Assembly: GCA_963803165.1 (NCBI GenBank)
Contig: CAWDLK010000001.1
Span: 492,878 to 556,877, forward strand
Length of the DNA: 64,000 bases
DNA from: Changshengia sp963803165
GTDB taxonomy: Bacteria > Chloroflexota > Dormibacteria > Aeolococcales > Aeolococcaceae
Reading direction: 5' to 3'
The notes under the pieces are model-generated. The model was not told where the DNA came from. It worked only from the letters and a program-made list of their open reading frames with translations, and searched no databases. The translations under genes were made by a program, and so were the position numbers. Shown here one piece after another: positions 28,047-37,264 of this stretch (its first letter is position 1; the number at the start of each line of letters is the position of its first letter).

Positions 28047-29357
28047 TCAGGTGAGCCGGATGGCGTCGCCCACCCAGGTCAGGCCGGCGAGCTGGGCGTC
28101 GCCCTCCGCGCCAGGGCGCACCCGGAGGAGGATCTCGTCGCCGTCGGCGATCATCTCCGCGCCGACCTCGGCGGCCAGGTGAGCGGCGATCCGGGGGTCG
28201 AGAGCCCCGAGCCCTGACAGGCGGGGCACCGGCATGCGCAGCCCGAGCGCCGGTCCGAGGCCGGCCATGCGCTGGTTCCAGATGCCGCCGGGGACGCGGG
28301 GCAGCGGCGAGCCCAGCCCGGCGGCGAGCAACGACGCCAGAGCAAAGACGCGCGCCTGGAGAGCCGGAGCGATGCCCTCCCAGAGGGCCCGCTCGTGGGC
28401 GATGCCGTCGAGGACGTCACGGACGCGATCGAGGACGTCGTCCGGAGGGATGGCCACCCACGTGCGCCCGCCCGCCGACCGGCTCGTCCATCCCTCCCGG
28501 CTCACCACCCTCCCGGTAGCGCCCATGGCGGCCTCGATGCACCTCGCCAGCCGCGTGCCGGGATCCACCACCGCACCGGGCAGGCATCCCGTCTCCTCGT
28601 CCCAGGTCCGGGTCGCCTTCACCACGCGGAGATCGCGGATCGCCGCCAGCGGAAGGGCGAGGTCGCGCAGGCCCAGCTCGAGGGTGGCGGCCACCGTGCC
28701 GTCGCCCCGGTCGACGGGGGGATAGACCGCGCCGCCGAGGGTGTCGGCGGCGATGCGGCAGAAGCCGAGACCCCAGCGATCCCGGTCCCTGCGGCGGCGC
28801 TGAGTGGGGTGGCGGGTCCGACCGGCGGCTCCCGGCCAGACCACGTGGAACGCGCGGCCGTCCTGAACCAGGGTCACCGAGGTGGTCCGGGTGTGGCGTT
28901 CGGCATTGACGGCGAGCTGGACCAGTGCCAGCGCGGCCACCTCGGGCGCCTGGACCCGGTGGGCGGGGCGCCCCTCCACCCGGACCTGCAGCGCGGTGCG
29001 GGCGGTGATCCCGGCCACCGCCAGGTCGATGACGTCGTGGGACGTGCCCACCGTGGCCACCCGCCGCCCGGCCACCACGCGCAGTGAGGCGGCGAGCATC
29101 GCGATCCTCTGGCGCTGCACCCCGCCGAGGGTGCCGGCGGTCGCCTCCACGGCGCTCAGGAGGCGGTCGAGGAGGATCGCCAGGCGGGGGTCAGCGGCTG
29201 CGGTGGCGACGGCCAGCCGCGTCCCGCGCAGGGCGTAGACGACGGTCCCGGGTCCCGCCCCGCGCCACTCCGGGGTGGCGGCCACGGCCTCGTCGTCGCT
29301 GTCGAGGAGCGCCGCCGAGAGGGGCAGCTCGCGGATCTCGGCGATGGTCAGGTTCAC
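28047..29357 (-). CDS. HATPase-domain (histidine-kinase-like) signalling protein
   Basis: 436 residues from a GTG overlapping the previous stop by 4 nt. No membrane helix is evident. The central part has an ATP-binding fold: an N-box-like LALVQLAVNAERHT, a G-box-like RWGLGFCRIAADTLGGAVY and a dimer-like helix region before it (QRQRIAMLAASLRVVAGRR). No canonical H-box (HE-x-R-T/P) is visible, so phosphotransfer is uncertain. The C-terminal 150 residues are unrecognised. It is the last gene of a signalling operon with a receiver and a degenerate receiver and probably acts with them as a cytoplasmic three-component unit. Confidence 0.6.
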   Translation of the reverse strand: MNLTIAEIRELPLSAALLDSDDEAVAATPEWRGAGPGTVVYALRGTRLAVATAAADPRLAILLDRLLSAVEATAGTLGGVQRQRIAMLAASLRVVAGRRVATVGTSHDVIDLAVAGITARTALQVRVEGRPAHRVQAPEVAALALVQLAVNAERHTRTTSVTLVQDGRAFHVVWPGAAGRTRHPTQRRRRDRDRWGLGFCRIAADTLGGAVYPPVDRGDGTVAATLELGLRDLALPLAAIRDLRVVKATRTWDEETGCLPGAVVDPGTRLARCIEAAMGATGRVVSREGWTSRSAGGRTWVAIPPDDVLDRVRDVLDGIAHERALWEGIAPALQARVFALASLLAAGLGSPLPRVPGGIWNQRMAGLGPALGLRMPVPRLSGLGALDPRIAAHLAAEVGAEMIADGDEILLRVRPGAEGDAQLAGLTWVGDAIRLT

Positions 29358-30028
29358 GGCCGGGTGGATCCGGGTGGGGCCGTCGATGCGCGATCCGCCA
29401 CCGCCAGCCGGTAGCGGCGGTTGCCGTGGCTCACCACGCTGGCCGGCGAGCCGTGGCGTGCCAGCCACTCGGCGAAGCGGCGGACCGCCCGGGTCGCCGT
29501 GTCGGAGCGGAAGGTCACGGTCTCCGGGTGGCGGATCACCAGCCGCACCGCCTCGCGGTGCTGGTAGGTGTCCCGGCTGGGGATGTGCACGACCACGGTC
29601 CCGCCCTGGACGCGCAGGTCGGCGACGGGATGGTCGAGCATCCGGTACACCCTCTCCATGAGGGAGCCGTCCCCCTCCCGCTTGTCGTGGAGCCAGGCCC
29701 GGGGGTGCGCTCGCTGGATCTCGCTGCGCACTCGGAAGGAGTCGGCGTTGGCCGTGTAGACGATCACCAGGCACTCGGGCAGGTCGCGGGCCAGGACGCA
29801 GAGAGCGTCCGTGCTGCTGGCGGTGCGGTCCGGTGCCATGGTCAGGTCCCAGTCCACGATGGCGAGGAGAGGCTGGGTGGGCGGTCCGCAGTCGCGCAGG
29901 GCGGCGATGGCGCGGCCGGCGCTCCGGAATGCGAGCGGATGAAGGCCCCTGGCGGCGAACTCGCCGCGCAGCTCCGCGAGCTTCTCCTCGTCGTCCTCGA
30001 GGAGGAGCACCTCGGCGTTGGCCTTCAC
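29354..30028 (-). CDS. Response-regulator receiver protein with novel C-terminal domain
   Basis: 224 residues from the GTG at 30028 (overlaps the previous stop by 4 nt). The receiver domain (1-125) shows the acidic pair in LLLEDDEEK, the phospho-acceptor in LLAIVDWDLT, the Thr in IVYTANAD and the Lys in WLHDKREGD. The C-terminal part (about 140-224) includes VVVHIPSRDTYQHREAVRLV and is not a known winged helix. An effector role is therefore unclear. It lies between a degenerate receiver protein and an HATPase protein, and the operon diverges from the Tad-like cluster. Confidence 0.7.
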   Translation of the reverse strand: MKANAEVLLLEDDEEKLAELRGEFAARGLHPLAFRSAGRAIAALRDCGPPTQPLLAIVDWDLTMAPDRTASSTDALCVLARDLPECLVIVYTANADSFRVRSEIQRAHPRAWLHDKREGDGSLMERVYRMLDHPVADLRVQGGTVVVHIPSRDTYQHREAVRLVIRHPETVTFRSDTATRAVRRFAEWLARHGSPASVVSHGNRRYRLAVADRASTAPPGSTRP

Positions 30029-30603
30029 CGGAGCGACACCAGCCCGGTCGCGGGGTCGCGCTGCGGAAGCACCGCGAGGCCATGGCGCAGAAGGACGCGT
30101 CGCGCGGAGCGGAAAGTCTCCAGCGGCAGGTGGAATCCGCCGGGGTGAGCGGAGACGAGGGCCTGCAGATCCGGGCTTCGCGAGATCCTGCCGGAGGGGA
30201 GCCTCACGCCCGCGCCCACCTCCAGCCGCATCCCTCCCACCTCCGCCTCGAGGGCGCGGCCGACCGCCGCCGCCAGTGCCGAGAAGCGGACGAAACCGCG
30301 GACGTGGGACGGGAGGCCGGGTGGCGGGGCTCTCAGCCACAGCAGGATCACCGGATGCGGCATCAGCGTCGAGACGACCTCAGGACGCAGGTCGGGGACC
30401 GATCCGACCACCATCCAGGGCCAGGGCCGGCAGCTCTCGAGGGCGCTCCGCGCCTCGCCCGGTCGCGCGTCCTTGACCACCACCCGGGACCGCTCGACGC
30501 TCTCTCGGAGCCCGACCGCCAGCTCGCCGTCCGGGGCGATGACCACCAGGGCGCGGTCGCTCTCAGGCGCCAGGCTCCCCAGCGGAGCCGCCCCCGCCCC
30601 CAT
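30025..30603 (-). CDS. Degenerate receiver-like regulatory protein
   Basis: 192 residues, with a strong Shine-Dalgarno (AGAGGAGG) on the minus strand. The first 115 residues alternate beta/alpha like a receiver (RALVVIAPDGELAVGLRESV; WPWMVVGSVPDL; HPVILLWLRA; GFVRFSALAAAVGRAL), but the phospho-acceptor position is not an Asp. The C-terminus (LVSAHPGGFHLPLETFRSARRVLLRHGL) could be a small DNA-binding or interaction domain. Assignment is by fold pattern only. It is the first gene of the signalling operon. Confidence 0.45.
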   Translation of the reverse strand: MGAGAAPLGSLAPESDRALVVIAPDGELAVGLRESVERSRVVVKDARPGEARSALESCRPWPWMVVGSVPDLRPEVVSTLMPHPVILLWLRAPPPGLPSHVRGFVRFSALAAAVGRALEAEVGGMRLEVGAGVRLPSGRISRSPDLQALVSAHPGGFHLPLETFRSARRVLLRHGLAVLPQRDPATGLVSLR

Positions 30604-30734
30604 CGCAGCACCTCCTCTCGCCCCGCAGCCCCCGGTTGACTCACTTGGCTCGAACGGGCGGGATCATAGGCGATGCCACACCCCTGCCGCGTTCGGTACT
30701 ATCCATTTTCCTCAGTTGTTGGGAGAGGGACGGA

Positions 30735-31415
30735 GTGAACCGGCGCCGGGTGCTTGCGGCAGTCTTCTTCAGCGTGGTCATCGTGGCCGTGCTCGGCGTC
30801 ATCGTCGGCGCCGAGATCGTGAGCGGGGGCCAGACGGTCACCGTGCTCCGTCTCCGCAGCGACGTGTCCGAGGGGGCCGTCTTCTCGACCGGCGAGGTCG
30901 AGGCGGTCCCGCTCCGGATCGCGCCGGGCGACGTCAACTACGAGGCGCCGGGCTCGGTTCCCGCCGGAGCGCGATTCGCGGTGCCGATGCGGGCCGGTGA
31001 CCTCCTCGGCCCGGACGACCTGATCCCGGCAGGCGCCGAGGTGGAGATCAGCCTCACGATCACCGGCCCGCCCCCGGTCACGGCGGGTCAGTCGATCGAC
31101 GTGTTCGCCTCCCTGAACCAGAGTCAGCTGCCCATTGGCCACGCCATGCCGGTGGTCGACGTCAGCGGCAGCCAGCTCACTGTGCTGGTCCCGAGCCGGG
31201 ACGAGCTGGCATGGGTCGAGATCGCCGCCTCCACCACCCCGCTGCACGCCGTGGTGTCGGTGGCCAGCAGCCCAGAGGGCTTCCCGGCGAGCGACGTCGC
31301 GCAGGCCATCTGCCAGCTCTCTCCGGCAGATTGCGCCGCGGTGGGGAACCCGGCGCCGACGGCGGCAGCCGGGTCGGCGGGGGTGGCCACACCGAGTCCG
31401 ACGCCGTCTCCATGA
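30735..31415 (+). CDS. cpaB: SAF-domain (CpaB/RcpC-like) pilus assembly protein
   Basis: 226 residues from a GTG with a GGGAGAGGGACGGA ribosome site. An N-terminal helix (about 5-25, VLAAVFFSVVIVAVLGVIVGAEI) is followed by a SAF-like domain (VTVLRLRSDVSEGAVFSTGEVEAVPLR; AGARFAVPMRAGDLLGPDDLI), as in CpaB of Flp/Tad systems. The C-terminus is Thr/Pro/Ala-rich. CpaB/RcpC proteins act in Tad secretion across the envelope. It leads an operon of overlapping genes up to 37.3 kb. Confidence 0.75.
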   Translation: MNRRRVLAAVFFSVVIVAVLGVIVGAEIVSGGQTVTVLRLRSDVSEGAVFSTGEVEAVPLRIAPGDVNYEAPGSVPAGARFAVPMRAGDLLGPDDLIPAGAEVEISLTITGPPPVTAGQSIDVFASLNQSQLPIGHAMPVVDVSGSQLTVLVPSRDELAWVEIAASTTPLHAVVSVASSPEGFPASDVAQAICQLSPADCAAVGNPAPTAAAGSAGVATPSPTPSP

Positions 31416-32119
31416 GCCTCCTGATCGGCGTCTGCACCACCCGCGCGGGTCAGACGTCGACGTACTGGGCCACCTCGCTGGCCTGGAGCCTGGCCGGTGA
31501 GCGCAGCGTGGCCCTGGTGGACTGCGACATGGAGGGAGGGACGATCGCCGACCTCCTCTATCTCGACATCGCCGACCGCAGCCTCGGCAACTGCTTCGGG
31601 GATCGATCCTCGCGCGCCGGCGAGCTCGACGATCAGGCGATCCCGGTTCCGCAGCGGGCCAACCTCCGGGTGATCCCCGGGCTCCGCAGCGGGTTCGGAT
31701 ACGAGATCTCCGACTGCCTGCGCCGGATCGGTCCCGCACTGGGTGCCCTCGACGCGGAGGTGGTCATCGCCGATCTCGGCCACCCGTTCGCCCATCCCGG
31801 CCTTCGCTCGCCCCGGACCGGCGCCGAGGCCGTCTGCGCACTCTTCCCGCGGATCTTCACCGTCGTCCGGGACGACCCGGCGCTGCTCGCCCGCAGCATC
31901 AGCGTGCTGCGTGCCGCACGGCTCGCCCACGGCGAGATCGTGATCTGCCGCCGGCGCTCCGGGGCCCACCTTCGGGCGATCGCCGAGACCGTCACCCGGG
32001 AGCTGCCCGAGCTGCCCATCCGCGACGTCTGGCGCTGGGACGAGGCCGCGGCCGCCCGGATGGGGGACAGCGGCGTGCCCATGCCCATGGACGGCGTCGC
32101 CCGGGAGCTGCGGCTGTGA
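31412..32119 (+). CDS. CpaE/ParA-like protein with degenerate P-loop
   Basis: 235 residues, ATG overlapping the previous stop. The fold of MinD/ParA ATPases is clear (LLIGVCTT...VALVDCDMEGGTIADLLYL; VVIADLGHPF; RIFTVVRDDPALL), but the P-loop reads TTRAGQTST, lacking both the signature lysine and the Walker lysine. It is probably nucleotide-independent and acts as a scaffold, as CpaE-type localisation factors can. An intact ParA-like gene lies 3.6 kb downstream in the same operon. Confidence 0.65.
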   Translation: MSLLIGVCTTRAGQTSTYWATSLAWSLAGERSVALVDCDMEGGTIADLLYLDIADRSLGNCFGDRSSRAGELDDQAIPVPQRANLRVIPGLRSGFGYEISDCLRRIGPALGALDAEVVIADLGHPFAHPGLRSPRTGAEAVCALFPRIFTVVRDDPALLARSISVLRAARLAHGEIVICRRRSGAHLRAIAETVTRELPELPIRDVWRWDEAAAARMGDSGVPMPMDGVARELRL

Positions 32120-33516
32120 GCGCCACCCCGGCCGCGCGTCGCGAGCCGAACCCCCCGCCCGCCGAGGCGGTCGTCCACCGCGAGTGGCCGAGCATCCCAC
32201 CCGAGGACCGCGAGATCGCCCAGGTCATCGCCGCCAGGGTCGTCCAGATGCGCGGTACCGAGCCGCCCTCGGTGCTCCATGAGGAGCGGCTTCAGGAGGA
32301 CGTGGAGAGCGTCGTCAGGCGGGCCGTCGAAGCGCCGCACGCGAGCGGCCTTCCCCTGCCCGTCGTCTCCGGCCTGGCCGGCGACCCCCGGTACCGGATG
32401 ACGACGGTGTGCAACGCGATGATGCTCGCCTCTCACCTCTGGCCGCTCTCGCTCCTCGTCTACGGCGCCGATCTCGAGAACATCGCCTGCCTCGGCCACG
32501 ACCATTGGATGGTCTCCACCGTCGGGCGCAAGGCCGTGCTCCGCGGCAGGTCGCCCTTCGCGACCGACGATGAGGTGATCGAGTACTTCCGCCGCGTGCT
32601 CCGTCTTCGCGGCGTCTCCGGCGATCAGACCATCACCGACGCGATGCCGATCGCCGAGGCCAATGTGGGCTCCGTGGTCCGGGTCGTGGTCGCCAAGCGG
32701 CCGGTCGTGTCGGGCCTGGCCAGCGTCAAGGCGTCGGTGAGGATCCCGGCCCGCAGCCGGGTGCGTGATCTCGCTGACTACGTTCACCAGCAGGTCATGC
32801 CCGAGCCGATGGCCGCATTCGTCGAGGCCCTCGTCCAGGCTCGGGCCAACATCCTGATAGCCGGGGGGACCGGCACCGGGAAGACCACCCTGATGCGGGT
32901 TCTCTGCGGGCTCACGTCTCCTGCCGACCACCTGGTCGTGGTGGAGGACGGCGCCGAGCTCCACCTCGACCAGGACCGTGGCGATGGCGAGCCGTGGCAC
33001 GGCTTGACCACCGCCGTGTCCACGGTGCCCTCGATCCGCGCCGACACCGAGGCGCGCCAGATGAGCATGTTTGGACTCGTCCGGCATGCTCTCCGCTTCC
33101 AGCCGGACCGCCTGATCCTCGGCGAGTTGCGAGGCGAGGAGATGGCCGCCGTCTGCAAGGCGCTGATGACCGGGCATGACGGCTCCATGACCACCATCCA
33201 CGCCGAGGACGCCGAGCTCGCGCTCGACCAGGCGGTGCAGTACGTGATGGAGAACCCCCGCTTCGTGGGCAACGAGAAGATGGCGCGGAGGATCGTCGAA
33301 CAGGCGATCCACGTCGTCATCCACCTCGCCAACCAGGAGGGCCGCCGCCGCGTCACCGGCATCCTCGCGGTGGAGCGCGGCGGCAATCACAAGTGGGTGT
33401 ACCGCCAGACCGGCTCCGGCGGATGGGAACGGATGACCGAGCTGATCGGCAACCTCTCCCGCCTCTCCTCGCGCCTCCGGCCCCGTCTCTGGACCGACGA
33501 GGTGCCCGCCCTGTGA
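32116..33516 (+). CDS. cpaF: CpaF/TadA-family secretion ATPase
   Basis: 466 residues from a GTG (4-nt overlap). N-terminal domain 1-230, Walker A GGTGTGKTT near residue 250, ASP-box/Walker B region LILGELRGEEMAAVCKALMTGHDGSMTTIHAE, and catalytic Arg/His in that stretch. It is a hexameric VirB11-like ATPase that powers assembly of Tad pili or T4SS. It sits in front of tadB and tadC, the standard order. In Actinobacteria the same family is also found in conjugative elements. Confidence 0.92.
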   Translation: MSATPAARREPNPPPAEAVVHREWPSIPPEDREIAQVIAARVVQMRGTEPPSVLHEERLQEDVESVVRRAVEAPHASGLPLPVVSGLAGDPRYRMTTVCNAMMLASHLWPLSLLVYGADLENIACLGHDHWMVSTVGRKAVLRGRSPFATDDEVIEYFRRVLRLRGVSGDQTITDAMPIAEANVGSVVRVVVAKRPVVSGLASVKASVRIPARSRVRDLADYVHQQVMPEPMAAFVEALVQARANILIAGGTGTGKTTLMRVLCGLTSPADHLVVVEDGAELHLDQDRGDGEPWHGLTTAVSTVPSIRADTEARQMSMFGLVRHALRFQPDRLILGELRGEEMAAVCKALMTGHDGSMTTIHAEDAELALDQAVQYVMENPRFVGNEKMARRIVEQAIHVVIHLANQEGRRRVTGILAVERGGNHKWVYRQTGSGGWERMTELIGNLSRLSSRLRPRLWTDEVPAL

Positions 33517-34439
33517 CGCCGCTGGCATCGGTCGCCCAGCTGCCCGTCCTCCTGGTGATCGGCGTGATCGTGGTCCTCGCCGCGGCCTGCGCCGCGTGCG
33601 CGGCCATCCTCGACGTCGACCTCGGACGGCTGAGGTCCCCTCGAGAGCGCCGGATCCCTCTCCTCGAACGGGAGAAGGACATCGCCGCCGGCCTCGGCTG
33701 GCCGTGGCAGCGCTGGATCGCGCTGCGCCTCTCCTTCGTCGCGCTGGGGCTGGTGGTGGCGTGGCTCACCGGGGTGACGCTCCTCTGGCTGATCGGGCCG
33801 GTCGCCGGAGCGGTCGGCTTCCGCTTCGCCCTGGCCGGCCGGGCGGCGGGTCGGCGCCTGCGCATGGAGCGGGCCTTCCTCGCCCAGCTCCACAACCTGC
33901 GCGATCGGATGGCGGTCTCCAATCAGTCCCTGGACACGGCGCTCCAGGAGCTGGGGCGCAACCCCGGCCCCGCGCTGGGTCACGTGCTGGCCCCGCTCGC
34001 CCGCGGTGGCTCCACCATCGCCAACATCGTTGAGATGGGCGTTCGGGCACGCTCCCCCATCGTCGAGCAGGCGGCCGCGGTGCTGATATGGGCCCGCAGC
34101 CGGAGCACCGAGTTCCTGATCCAGACCATCGACACCGTGCTCATCCCGGTCGGCGACGCCGAGCTGGCGATTCAGGAGGAGAGCATGGTCACCCTGGCCC
34201 AGCAGCGTGCCGTGACCTTCGCGATGTCATCGCTCATCGTGGTGATGCTCGTCATCGCCCTGAGCGTCGACACGCTGCGTGCCTACTACCAGTCCTTCGC
34301 GGGTCAGGTGGTCCTGGTCGCCGTCGCGCTGCTCTTCGCCGCCCTGGTCGTCCTTCTCGGCCTCATCGTGCGGCCCCAGGGCTGGACCCGATGGAACCTC
34401 CAGCGGCTCGCCGACGAGCAGGAGCGCCTGGGCGGCTGA
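33513..34439 (+). CDS. tadB: TadB-like inner-membrane platform protein (T2SSF domain)
   Basis: 308 residues from a GTG overlapping cpaF. One N-terminal helix, a pair around 75-110, the cytoplasmic T2SSF core (FLAQLHNLRDRMAVSNQSLDTALQELG; ARSRSTEFLIQTIDTVLIPVGDAEL) and two C-terminal helices (about 240-260, 265-285). It forms the membrane platform with TadC and couples to the CpaF ATPase. Confidence 0.85.
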   Translation: MTPLASVAQLPVLLVIGVIVVLAAACAACAAILDVDLGRLRSPRERRIPLLEREKDIAAGLGWPWQRWIALRLSFVALGLVVAWLTGVTLLWLIGPVAGAVGFRFALAGRAAGRRLRMERAFLAQLHNLRDRMAVSNQSLDTALQELGRNPGPALGHVLAPLARGGSTIANIVEMGVRARSPIVEQAAAVLIWARSRSTEFLIQTIDTVLIPVGDAELAIQEESMVTLAQQRAVTFAMSSLIVVMLVIALSVDTLRAYYQSFAGQVVLVAVALLFAALVVLLGLIVRPQGWTRWNLQRLADEQERLGG

Positions 34440-34440
34440 G

Positions 34441-35341
34441 ATGGCGCGGATCGCCCCCTTTGCAATCGTCGCCCTGCTGGCGGTCGGCATCTGGGTGCTG
34501 GGCCTCGCCCGCCTCGACGTCTTCACTCCCGACGATGTGCGGGCCTGGCGCCGGCTCGCGGCGCTGCGCGGTTTCGCCGCACCCGCCGGCCGGCTGGAGA
34601 GGATCGCCGGCACCGTTCCCTTCCTGCGCCGTCTCCAGGAGCAGCTCGACCTCCATCGTCAGCTCGCCATCGCCGGCTGGTCGGAGAGCCCGTCGGGCTA
34701 CCTGCTTCGAGTTCCTCTTCGTCTCCCTGCTCGCGGTGGCCGCGTTCCTGGCTCTTCTGGCGGTCGGGCTGGTCGCGTCGGGAGCATGGCCCGCTCCCCC
34801 TGCGCTGGCGATCCTGGTCGGAGCGCTGGTCTTCGCCCTGCAGATCACCTGGCTGCGGAGCAGCGCCAGGACCCGTCAGGAGCAATCGGACCGAGCTCTC
34901 GGCGACATGATGATGCTGGTCGCCATCATGACCGACGGCCGCGGGCTCCAGGTGGAGGACGCGATCCGCATCCTCTCCCGCTGCACCGACCACCGGGCAC
35001 TCCAATCGATCGTCGACGGGCGGGGTTGGCAGCGCCTGGTGCGCCCGCCCCACCAGAACACCATCGAGCTCTACCGTCTCATCGCCGCCGAGTACGGCAT
35101 CCCCCTCTTCACCGCCGTCGCGGACGCGGCGGCGAACGCCAACGTCGGGATGAGCGAGCGCGAGACCTACACCCGGGTTGCCGCGTCCGTGTACCAGCAT
35201 CGCCTGGCGGAGGCCCGTTTCCGGGCCGCCCGCGCCAAGACGCTGGTCACCATCCCGGTGGCGATGATGCTGCTCCCCCTCCTCCTCCTCATCGGTGCGC
35301 CGATCTTCGCCACCATCAGCGGGGGGCTGGGCCTTGGCTGA
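34441..35341 (+). pseudogene. tadC: TadC-like platform protein with a one-base frameshift
   Basis: Starts at the ATG at 34441, 1 nt after tadB's stop. The N-terminal 89 residues (helix ARIAPFAIVALLAVGIWVLGLARL, then LRRLQEQLDLHRQLAIAGWSESPSGYLL) are in frame one. From about 34709 the rest (EFLFVSLLAVAAFLALLAVGLVASG...ALGDMMMLVAIMTDGRGLQVEDAI...MLLPLLLLIGAPIFATISGG) continues in the next frame to 35341. Removing one C near 34708 restores a 299-residue TadC with a T2SSF core and C-terminal helices. Strong conservation downstream of the shift argues for a sequence error or a very recent indel. Confidence 0.8.
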
Positions 35342-35732
35342 CCACCACGGTGGGGTCGCGAGCAAGCTGGCCGCCGTGGCGATCGCCGCGGTGCTGGTGG
35401 CAACCTCCGCGCTCACCCTCGGGCCGCCGAACCTCACCATGGCCGGTGACTTCCTGAGCGGCGGCTTCCCCTCGATGGCCGCCGCCGTCGCCTTCCTCTC
35501 GCTGCTCTGCTATACGGTGGTCCTCGGAGTGGCCGGGGTGGCGCTGGTCGGAGGTTTGCGGATGAGGACGCGGGGACGGCGGGGCGGGCCCACCTCCCGC
35601 GCCGCCGCCGTCGTTCTCGCCGGCGCCGTCCTCCTCGGACTGAGCGTGGCCAATCGCGCCGCGAGCGGGGGCGCGATCTGCTGCGGTGGCGGCCCGCAGC
35701 AGGTCCGGGAGGTGGTCTCGCTTGCGCGCTGA
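35334..35732 (+). CDS. Small polytopic membrane protein in the Tad-like operon
   Basis: 132 residues from a TTG at 35334 (8-nt overlap with tadC). There are three hydrophobic segments: about 9-25, 45-72 (MAAAVAFLSLLCYTVVLGVAGVALVGGL) and 85-105. The latter is followed by a Cys/Gly-rich stretch (GGAICCGGG). No family is recognised. Pilins are a possibility because no Flp prepilin is otherwise visible, but there is no G/XXXXEY prepilin-peptidase site. Confidence 0.5.
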   Translation: MADHHGGVASKLAAVAIAAVLVATSALTLGPPNLTMAGDFLSGGFPSMAAAVAFLSLLCYTVVLGVAGVALVGGLRMRTRGRRGGPTSRAAAVVLAGAVLLGLSVANRAASGGAICCGGGPQQVREVVSLAR

Positions 35733-37260
35733 CGACCCTCCGGGCGGCTACGCCTTCCTCGTCCTCCTGGACGATGCCGCCGATGCCGTGGCGCTGGCCC
35801 AGCTCCTGGCCCGGGTGCGCCGGCCGGAGAGCGCCGTCCCGGCCGTCTTCCGGGTCCCCCCCGTGCGCGGCCTCGCCTTCTTCGCCGACCCGGGGCGACA
35901 GGCCGAGCTCGATGCCTGGTGGGCGGTCGAGGTGCCGGGCTCGGCTCACCCCGTCTACCTGCTGCAGGACGCCGAGGGGCTGGAGGGATGGCTGCAGGGC
36001 GTGGACGGCACCTTCTACGTCGGGCTGGCCGATCCTTCTCGAGAGGCCGCCTATCCCGCCGGCGGCCGGGCCCAGTGCCTGCCCTCCCCGGGGCCACTCG
36101 ACTTCGCCGTCGCCGTGATCCATGACCACAGCCGGGCGCAGGGCGTCCCCGCGGTCTTCGACGAGGCGGACGCGCTGAGAGTGGCCGCCCTCAGCGGTGC
36201 CGTCCCCCTCGCCCTCGAGGATGGCGCCGGTGCCGCAGGCGGGCGAGCCGCCGGACGCGACGCCTCAGCGCGGAGAGTCCCGCCCCTCTCGGCCCTGCTC
36301 CCGGCCGGCGCGGCGGCGACGACACCGCCGCTCGAGATCGCCGCCCCCCGCCCGGCGGTGACCGGCAGGCCAGCTCGGGAGCGCACCGGAGGCTCTCGCC
36401 GCCGGCTGCCCACCGCCGCCCTCTCCGGCCTGCTCCGGGGCCGAGGAGGCTTCCGGCCGCGCTCCGATGCCGACCTCGCCCAGCAGCTCGCCGGGCGCGG
36501 GGCCACCATCGTCGTGATCGGGTCGCGGAAGGGCGGGGTGGGCAAGACGAGCTTCGCGGCGGGGATCGCGATCGTCGCGGGATCGGTCCTCGATCAGATC
36601 GGCCACACGGCGTGCATCGTCGACGCCAACATCGCCAACCCGGACGCCTGGGGTCAGATGAACCTGCCTGCCGGAGCCGCGACCGTGCGCGCCACCGTGT
36701 CGGCGCTTCTCAGCAACCAGGACGTGCCCCCACCCGTCCACGCGGCGACGCCCGCACTCGCCTGCTATCCGGAGGTTCGCGAGGCGATCGAGTACTCGCG
36801 GACGGCGATCCGCCGCCTGGCCGATCATCTCCGGCGCCGCCACACGCTGGTCGTCGTCGACATGTCCAACCGGCTCCCCGATCCCACCGCAGGTCCGGAG
36901 GCCGCGGTGGCCGCCTACTGGCTGGAGGTGGCCGACGTCCTGATCCTGCCCACCACCTCCAACCGCGCCGATTTCAACGGAGCCCTCGACTACCTGGAGG
37001 TGGGCGGTCTGCCTCCGACCGTGGTCGCGTACATCGTTCCCGACGCGCGGCGGCTGCGCGACAACCCGACCACGCTCGAGTATGTCCGCGCCATCCGTCA
37101 GCGGGCGCTGACCGTGGTCGAGGTCCCCGACGAGCCCAATGCGGTCCGGCTGGCCGGGATGGAGGGGGTTCCGGTGGAACAGCTCTCCTCGCGCCTCGGT
37201 CTGGCCTATCGGCAGCTCACCGAGGTGATCGCCATCATGCCCCGACGACCGCGACGGTGA
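35722..37260 (+). CDS. ParA/MinD-like ATPase with N-terminal accessory domain
   Basis: 512 residues from a TTG with a GGGAGGTGG ribosome site inside the previous gene. Residues 1-150 form an unrecognised alpha/beta domain (YAFLVLLDDAADAVALAQLLARVRRPES), then a Pro/Ala/Arg-rich linker, then a ParA-type ATPase with an intact deviant Walker A (GSRKGGVGKTSF, near residue 268), VDANIANPDAWGQMNLP and VVVDMSNRLPDPTAG. CpaE-like proteins of Tad systems share this layout. It may position the machine or be its active partner to the degenerate ParA upstream. Confidence 0.7.
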   Translation: MRADDPPGGYAFLVLLDDAADAVALAQLLARVRRPESAVPAVFRVPPVRGLAFFADPGRQAELDAWWAVEVPGSAHPVYLLQDAEGLEGWLQGVDGTFYVGLADPSREAAYPAGGRAQCLPSPGPLDFAVAVIHDHSRAQGVPAVFDEADALRVAALSGAVPLALEDGAGAAGGRAAGRDASARRVPPLSALLPAGAAATTPPLEIAAPRPAVTGRPARERTGGSRRRLPTAALSGLLRGRGGFRPRSDADLAQQLAGRGATIVVIGSRKGGVGKTSFAAGIAIVAGSVLDQIGHTACIVDANIANPDAWGQMNLPAGAATVRATVSALLSNQDVPPPVHAATPALACYPEVREAIEYSRTAIRRLADHLRRRHTLVVVDMSNRLPDPTAGPEAAVAAYWLEVADVLILPTTSNRADFNGALDYLEVGGLPPTVVAYIVPDARRLRDNPTTLEYVRAIRQRALTVVEVPDEPNAVRLAGMEGVPVEQLSSRLGLAYRQLTEVIAIMPRRPRR

Positions 37261-37264
37261 CGCG

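Noticed and set aside
35334..35732. Flp-type prepilin
   Set aside because: The protein is hydrophobic but has three helices and no prepilin peptidase cleavage motif.
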